Assembly: GCA_964016885.1 (NCBI GenBank)
Contig: OZ024743.1
Location: forward strand, 186,450,755-186,514,754
Source: Eledone cirrhosa
Lineage: Eukaryota; Mollusca; Cephalopoda; Octopoda; Eledonidae
Reading direction: 5' to 3'
DNA: 64,000 nucleotides
In this document: positions 63,275 through 64,000 of the stretch, in pieces
Layout: every line of letters starts with the position of its first letter
Numbering within the stretch: the first letter of the stretch is position 1
Program-made: the position numbers and the translations under genes
The notes under the pieces: model-generated
What the model was told of the DNA's origin: nothing
Databases searched by the model: none
What the model saw: the letters and a program-made list of their open reading frames with translations, nothing else

Positions 63275-63655
63275 TTAGATAGGTCTGAATTTTAGGGCAT
63301 TGAGTACTGGTTGAAATTTATTAATGAAATGTGTTTCCTTATTGGTACGTTGGATGAAAGTAGCATTGTCTATGAATTTGTAAATGGGGAAAATTTTAAA
63401 GTTTGGAAGTTGGTTGTGAGCACAATTGGCGATATGTTCACTAAATGCAATCTTTCTGTATTCCTGTATTTTAATTTGTGATTTATGGACGGACATACGT
63501 TGACGGAGGCTGTTTTTTGTCTGTCCTATATAGTGCTCTAGACAATCTGAGCAAGTCAAAACATAGATAAGGTTTTCAGATGCACATGTAAAGTTGTGTT
63601 TAACTGTGAAACGTTGTCCTTGTTTAAAATGGAATGTTGAACCATGGGCCCAGCA
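63275..63655 (-). pseudogene. GIY-YIG endonuclease domain of a Penelope-like retroelement (fragment)
   Basis: The open frame extends from just after a TAG (63,656-63,658) down to 63,275. It reads FKQGQRFTVKHNFTCASENL, then IYVLTCSDCLEHYIGQTKNS, LRQRMSVHKSQIK, FSEHIANCAH and IQRTNKETHFINKFQPVLNAL. The IYVLTC-x2-C-x3-YIGQT pattern and the following R-x3-H are the signature of GIY-YIG nicking endonucleases found at the C-terminus of Penelope-like elements. The CASENLIYVLTC part matches the usual approach to the domain. There is no initiator Met at the start, so this is the 3' part of a longer reading frame whose RT is lost. It is undisrupted for about 127 codons. Confidence 0.82.
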
Positions 63656-64000
63656 CTATGTGTCAATAATTGTCACAAGTGTAGTGTTTGTACCATGTCA
63701 CGTGAATAAGCACTATAAATTTCGTGCCAATTCGTGTTGCAAAAATTCTTGTAGTCAAAACAATTTTGATTGGTCGGTAGAAGTCACGTGAATGTTTAAA
63801 TTGATTTTAGCGCGAACTGGTTTCGCGCCAAATGTAGGTTGGTCAAAGAGTGTCCTTTTCCGCTTGATTGAGTTGCAGTCATGTTGAGAGGTCAACAGTT
63901 CAAGTGTCTATTAAGACAAATATGTGTGTGTGTGTAGCAAAGTGATTCATTGTTGTGATAATAGAAATGAATCGGTCAGTAGGAATGTGTGTCTGCGTGT
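63656..64000. promoter_or_regulatory. GC-richer segment with E-box, inverted CCAAT and E2F-like sites (candidate promoter)
   Basis: Two TCACGTGAA sequences (CACGTG cores at 63,699-63,704 and 63,785-63,790), an inverted CCAAT box (ATTGG 63,769-63,773) and TTTCGCGCCAAA at 63,821-63,832, a match to the E2F consensus. The latter forms a small hairpin with GCGCGAA at 63,810-63,816. CG dinucleotides are more frequent here than in the satellite. It could be the start of a gene lying to the right of the window; no coding sequence is visible inside it, and the window ends too soon to tell. Confidence 0.35.

Larger units (their letters stand above)
62800..63655 (-). mobile_element. Penelope-like element remnant: GIY-YIG end plus 3' flank
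   Basis: On the minus strand the endonuclease reading frame (63,655 to 63,275) is followed by about 430 bp of non-coding sequence and then, at 62,801-62,844, a hammerhead-like motif. That order, endonuclease then terminal sequence with a hammerhead-like motif, is what is known for Penelope-like elements. The reverse transcriptase that should lie upstream is missing: the sequence right of 63,655 is unrelated. The left limit is estimated from the motif. Confidence 0.6.

Overview
This is eukaryotic, repeat-dominated DNA, most probably from a cephalopod mollusc (octopus or squid). The organism call rests on a dispersed repeat that begins with a CATCATCAT tail followed by GTTTTACGTCCGTTCTTCC and GCTAGCATGAGTTAGACGG, which I recognise as typical of cephalopod genomes, and on the dense AT, CT and TATC microsatellites and retroelement debris. 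No database was searched, so treat it as a recognition-based inference. I see no intact host gene, no tRNA or rRNA gene, no CRISPR array and no bacterial-type operon.

Region 1 (1 to about 49,432) is one uninterrupted satellite array with a 69-bp monomer, roughly 716 copies, already in progress at base 1 and ending abruptly near 49,432. The monomer is CpG-free and AT-rich. Because 69 is divisible by three, one minus-strand frame has no stop in the consensus monomer, which produces long apparent reading frames made of a 23-residue repeat. The array shows nested higher-order duplication, with blocks of about 22, 25, 27, 36, 38, 72 and 77 monomers.

Region 2 (49,433-50,545) is a short spacer followed by a second satellite of 48 bp, about 19 copies, whose monomer shares words with the 69-bp unit. 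Region 3 (50,546-53,338) holds unique AT-rich sequence, a decayed Penelope-like retroelement fragment (51,242-51,605), a long TA microsatellite and two dispersed-repeat fragments.

Region 4 (53,339-57,945) contains two related but decayed non-LTR retrotransposons (RTE-like, tentative), lying tail to tail: a plus-strand copy (53,339-55,590) and a minus-strand copy (55,757-57,945). Each has a reverse transcriptase, a Cys/His zinc knuckle and a conserved C-terminal domain. The 3' untranslated region of the minus copy is the same sequence as the dispersed cephalopod repeat at 52,847-53,070, so those short repeats are probably LINE 3' ends or SINEs sharing that tail.

Region 5 (57,946-64,000) is a mosaic: microsatellites; a 103-bp near-perfect hairpin; an A/C-rich, almost G-free stretch; a second LINE type (59,794-61,937) with a recognisable APE endonuclease and an inactivated reverse transcriptase (L1/Tx1-like, tentative); a 190-bp foldback; and a Penelope-like GIY-YIG endonuclease remnant with a degenerate hammerhead-like motif on its 3' side. 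The last 350 bases are more CG-containing, with E-box, inverted CCAAT and E2F-like sites. Nothing here works as a gene circuit; the window records satellite amplification next to a graveyard of retroelements.
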